Of a stretch of 64,000 nucleotides of DNA, positions 59,001-62,000 are shown in pieces. Each line of letters starts with the position of its first letter. Position 1 is the stretch's first letter. The notes under the pieces were generated by a model. The model was not told the DNA's origin and searched no databases. It worked only from the letters and a program-made list of their open reading frames with translations. The stretch is from CBDCOD01 sp965219665 (GTDB taxonomy: Bacteria; Pseudomonadota; Gammaproteobacteria; CAKMZV01): assembly GCA_965219665.1 (NCBI GenBank), contig CBDCOD010000017.1, positions 1 through 64,000 of the forward strand, read 5' to 3'. A program made the position numbers and the translations under genes.

Positions 59001-62000
59001 GAAGTAGTAAAAACTATTCGAGCTGTAGATAAAGAGGACTGTATCGGAATAACGCCTGATGTAAATGTATGCGCACTACTAACCTCAAGCGTAACATCTC
59101 CACCATATGGACGCGTAGCCAAACGAACCTCAGCAGTAGAAACCGACCCCCCTTCCGTAACCGTATGCTCCGCAGGCGCAATCTGTACCCCACGTACATC
59201 ATCATCAATGGTCTCAAACCCACGTGCAGTGGGCGATAGCCCACTATATAAAGCATCGGATGAAGCAACCGATAGCGTGACTGTCGCATTGCGGGTATCA
59301 TCATCAAAATCATCATCTACTACCGTAATCGTAACACTCTGGAGCGTTTGCCAGCTGTTAACAGTAGCCGTAAAAGTCAATGAATCAACACTTAACGTTG
59401 CCTCTGGATCAGAGGATAAACTATCATCACTTAACAATACATTAACCGTAACCGTACTGAAGGGGCGCGTTGCTAAGCGAACCGTAAAGGTGGCTTGTGT
59501 CGCACTTGACTCATATAGGGTATCTGTACTTAACGCACTAACGACCAAAGCACTTTCATCATCATCTACTACCAATACCCCATGCGTAGAACTTACGCTA
59601 TTTGCACCAGCCCAATGAGAAATCGTATTCAAGTCCGCATTAGCAACAACTGTAGAGTCCGCCGTAACAACTACTGTCTGTGTGCCATCATCAAAATTAT
59701 CATCTACCGCCGTAACAACTATTGACTGCAAAGTGTTCCAACTATTGCTGGGGTATGGTGAAAATACAACACTGGTGGTACTCAATATAATAGAGCCACC
59801 AACTGCAATTGAGCCCGTACTAAAACTTAACACCACTGTACTCTCAGGCTGCGCCGATAGCCGAACTAATAAACTATCTGTCGTATTAGGCTCCGTTACA
59901 ACTGGACTTCCTGATAACTCAATACCTGCTGTATCATTGTCTACAACCGTTACCGTCAGAGTATCCCCTGAAAAATCCGCATTGCTTGCATAAGCACCAT
60001 TGATGCTGTCCGTGGCAATCAAGAAAACTTGTATACTTTCATCATCCTCATCAATGTCATCATTCACCGCTGTAACCGTTATCGAAACAGGCGTGCGAGC
60101 ATTTGCACTGCTGAAAACAATAGTATTCGTACTGAATGTCAATTCACGTGTCGATTGACCTGAAAGCGTGGCTGATGGCGATAACGCAACCGTAGCACTA
60201 CCCGGAGGATCCGCCGTTAGCACCACAGTAAAAATGCTACCAACACCCCCTTCTGTTACAGAGGCAGTAGAGCGACTAAAACTATAGCCAGGCCTCTCAT
60301 CATCAATTACCTCAACAATAACATCTGATAAAGTCGTAGCAGCACTGTAACCAGAGTCCCCATTAACAACTGTCAGCGTCAGCGTCACAAAAACACCTTC
60401 ATCATTTGCCTGATCATCTATTGCCTCAACTGAGACCGTAATAGGCGTGTTCCAAGTCGCAGAAGTGAAACTCAATAATATACTACTCTGACTATTCGTG
60501 CTTTGACCACTTAACTCTAACTGCGCAAGCCCTTGAACCTGTGTAGAAGCAACCGATAGCGTAACCGTAGATAATGGCTGCGTCTGTGGGCGAATCTCAA
60601 AAGTAGCCGACCTACTACTACCTGCCTCTTCTGTGATAATCAGCGATGTTGGAACAACTACAAAGCCTGCAACATCATCATCTGTAACGGTGACCGTCAG
60701 TGTAACATTCTCACTTGAACCATAATCACCCCCACTGGCTGCTAAGCTAAAGGTGCTATACTGTGTATTATCAACTACCTCATCATCATAGGCAGAGACC
60801 GTTACCGTAATAGAAGTACTCCAATTAGAAGTAGTAAAAACTATTCGAGCTGTAGATAAAGAGGACTGTATCGGAATAACGCCTGATGTAAATGTATGCG
60901 CACTACTAACCTCAAGCGTAACATCTCCACCATATGGACGCGTAGCCAAACGAACCTCAGCAGTAGAAACCGACCCCCCTTCCGTAACCGTATGCTCCGT
61001 AGGCGCAATCTGTACCCCACGTACATCATCATCAATGGTCTCAAACCCACGTGCAGTGGGCGATAGCCCACTATATAAAGCATCGGATGAAGCAACCGAT
61101 AGCGTAACTGTCGCATTGCGGGTATCATCATCAAAATCATCATCTACTACCGTAATCGTAACACTCTGGAGCGTTTGCCAGCTGTTAACAGTAGCCGTAA
61201 AAGTCAATGAATCAACACTTAACGTTGCCTCTGGATCAGAGGATAAACTATCATCACTTAACAATACATTAACCGTAACCGTACTGAAGGGGCGCGTTGC
61301 TAAGCGAACCGTAAAGGTGGCTTGTGTCGCACTTGACTCATATAGGGTATCTGTACTTAACGCACTAACGACCAAAGCACTTTCATCATCATCTACTACC
61401 AATACCCCATGCGTAGAACTTACGCTATTTGCACCAGCCCAATGAGAAATCGTATTCAAGTCCGCATTAGCAACAACTGTAGAGTCCGCCGTAACAACTA
61501 CTGTCTGTGTGCCATCATCAAAATTATCATCTACCGCCGTAACAACTATTGACTGCAAAGTGTTCCAACTATTGCTGGGGTATGGTGAAAATACAACACT
61601 GGTGGTACTCAATATAATAGAGCCACCAACTGCAATTGAGCCCGTACTAAAACTTAACACCACTGTACTCTCAGGCTGCGCCGATAGCCGAACTAATAAA
61701 CTATCTGTCGTATTAGGCTCCGTTACAACTGGACTTCCTGATAACTCAATACCTGCTGTATCATTGTCTACAACCGTTACCGTCAGAGTATCCCCTGAAA
61801 AATCCGCATTGCTTGCATAAGCACCATTGATGCTGTCCGTAGCAATCAAGAAAACTTGTATACTTTCATCATCCTCATCAATGTCATCATTCACCGCTGT
61901 AACCGTTATCGAAACAGGCGTGCGAGCATTTGCACTGCTGAAAACAATAGTATTCGTACTGAATGTCAATTCACGTGTCGATTGACCTGAAAGCGTGGCT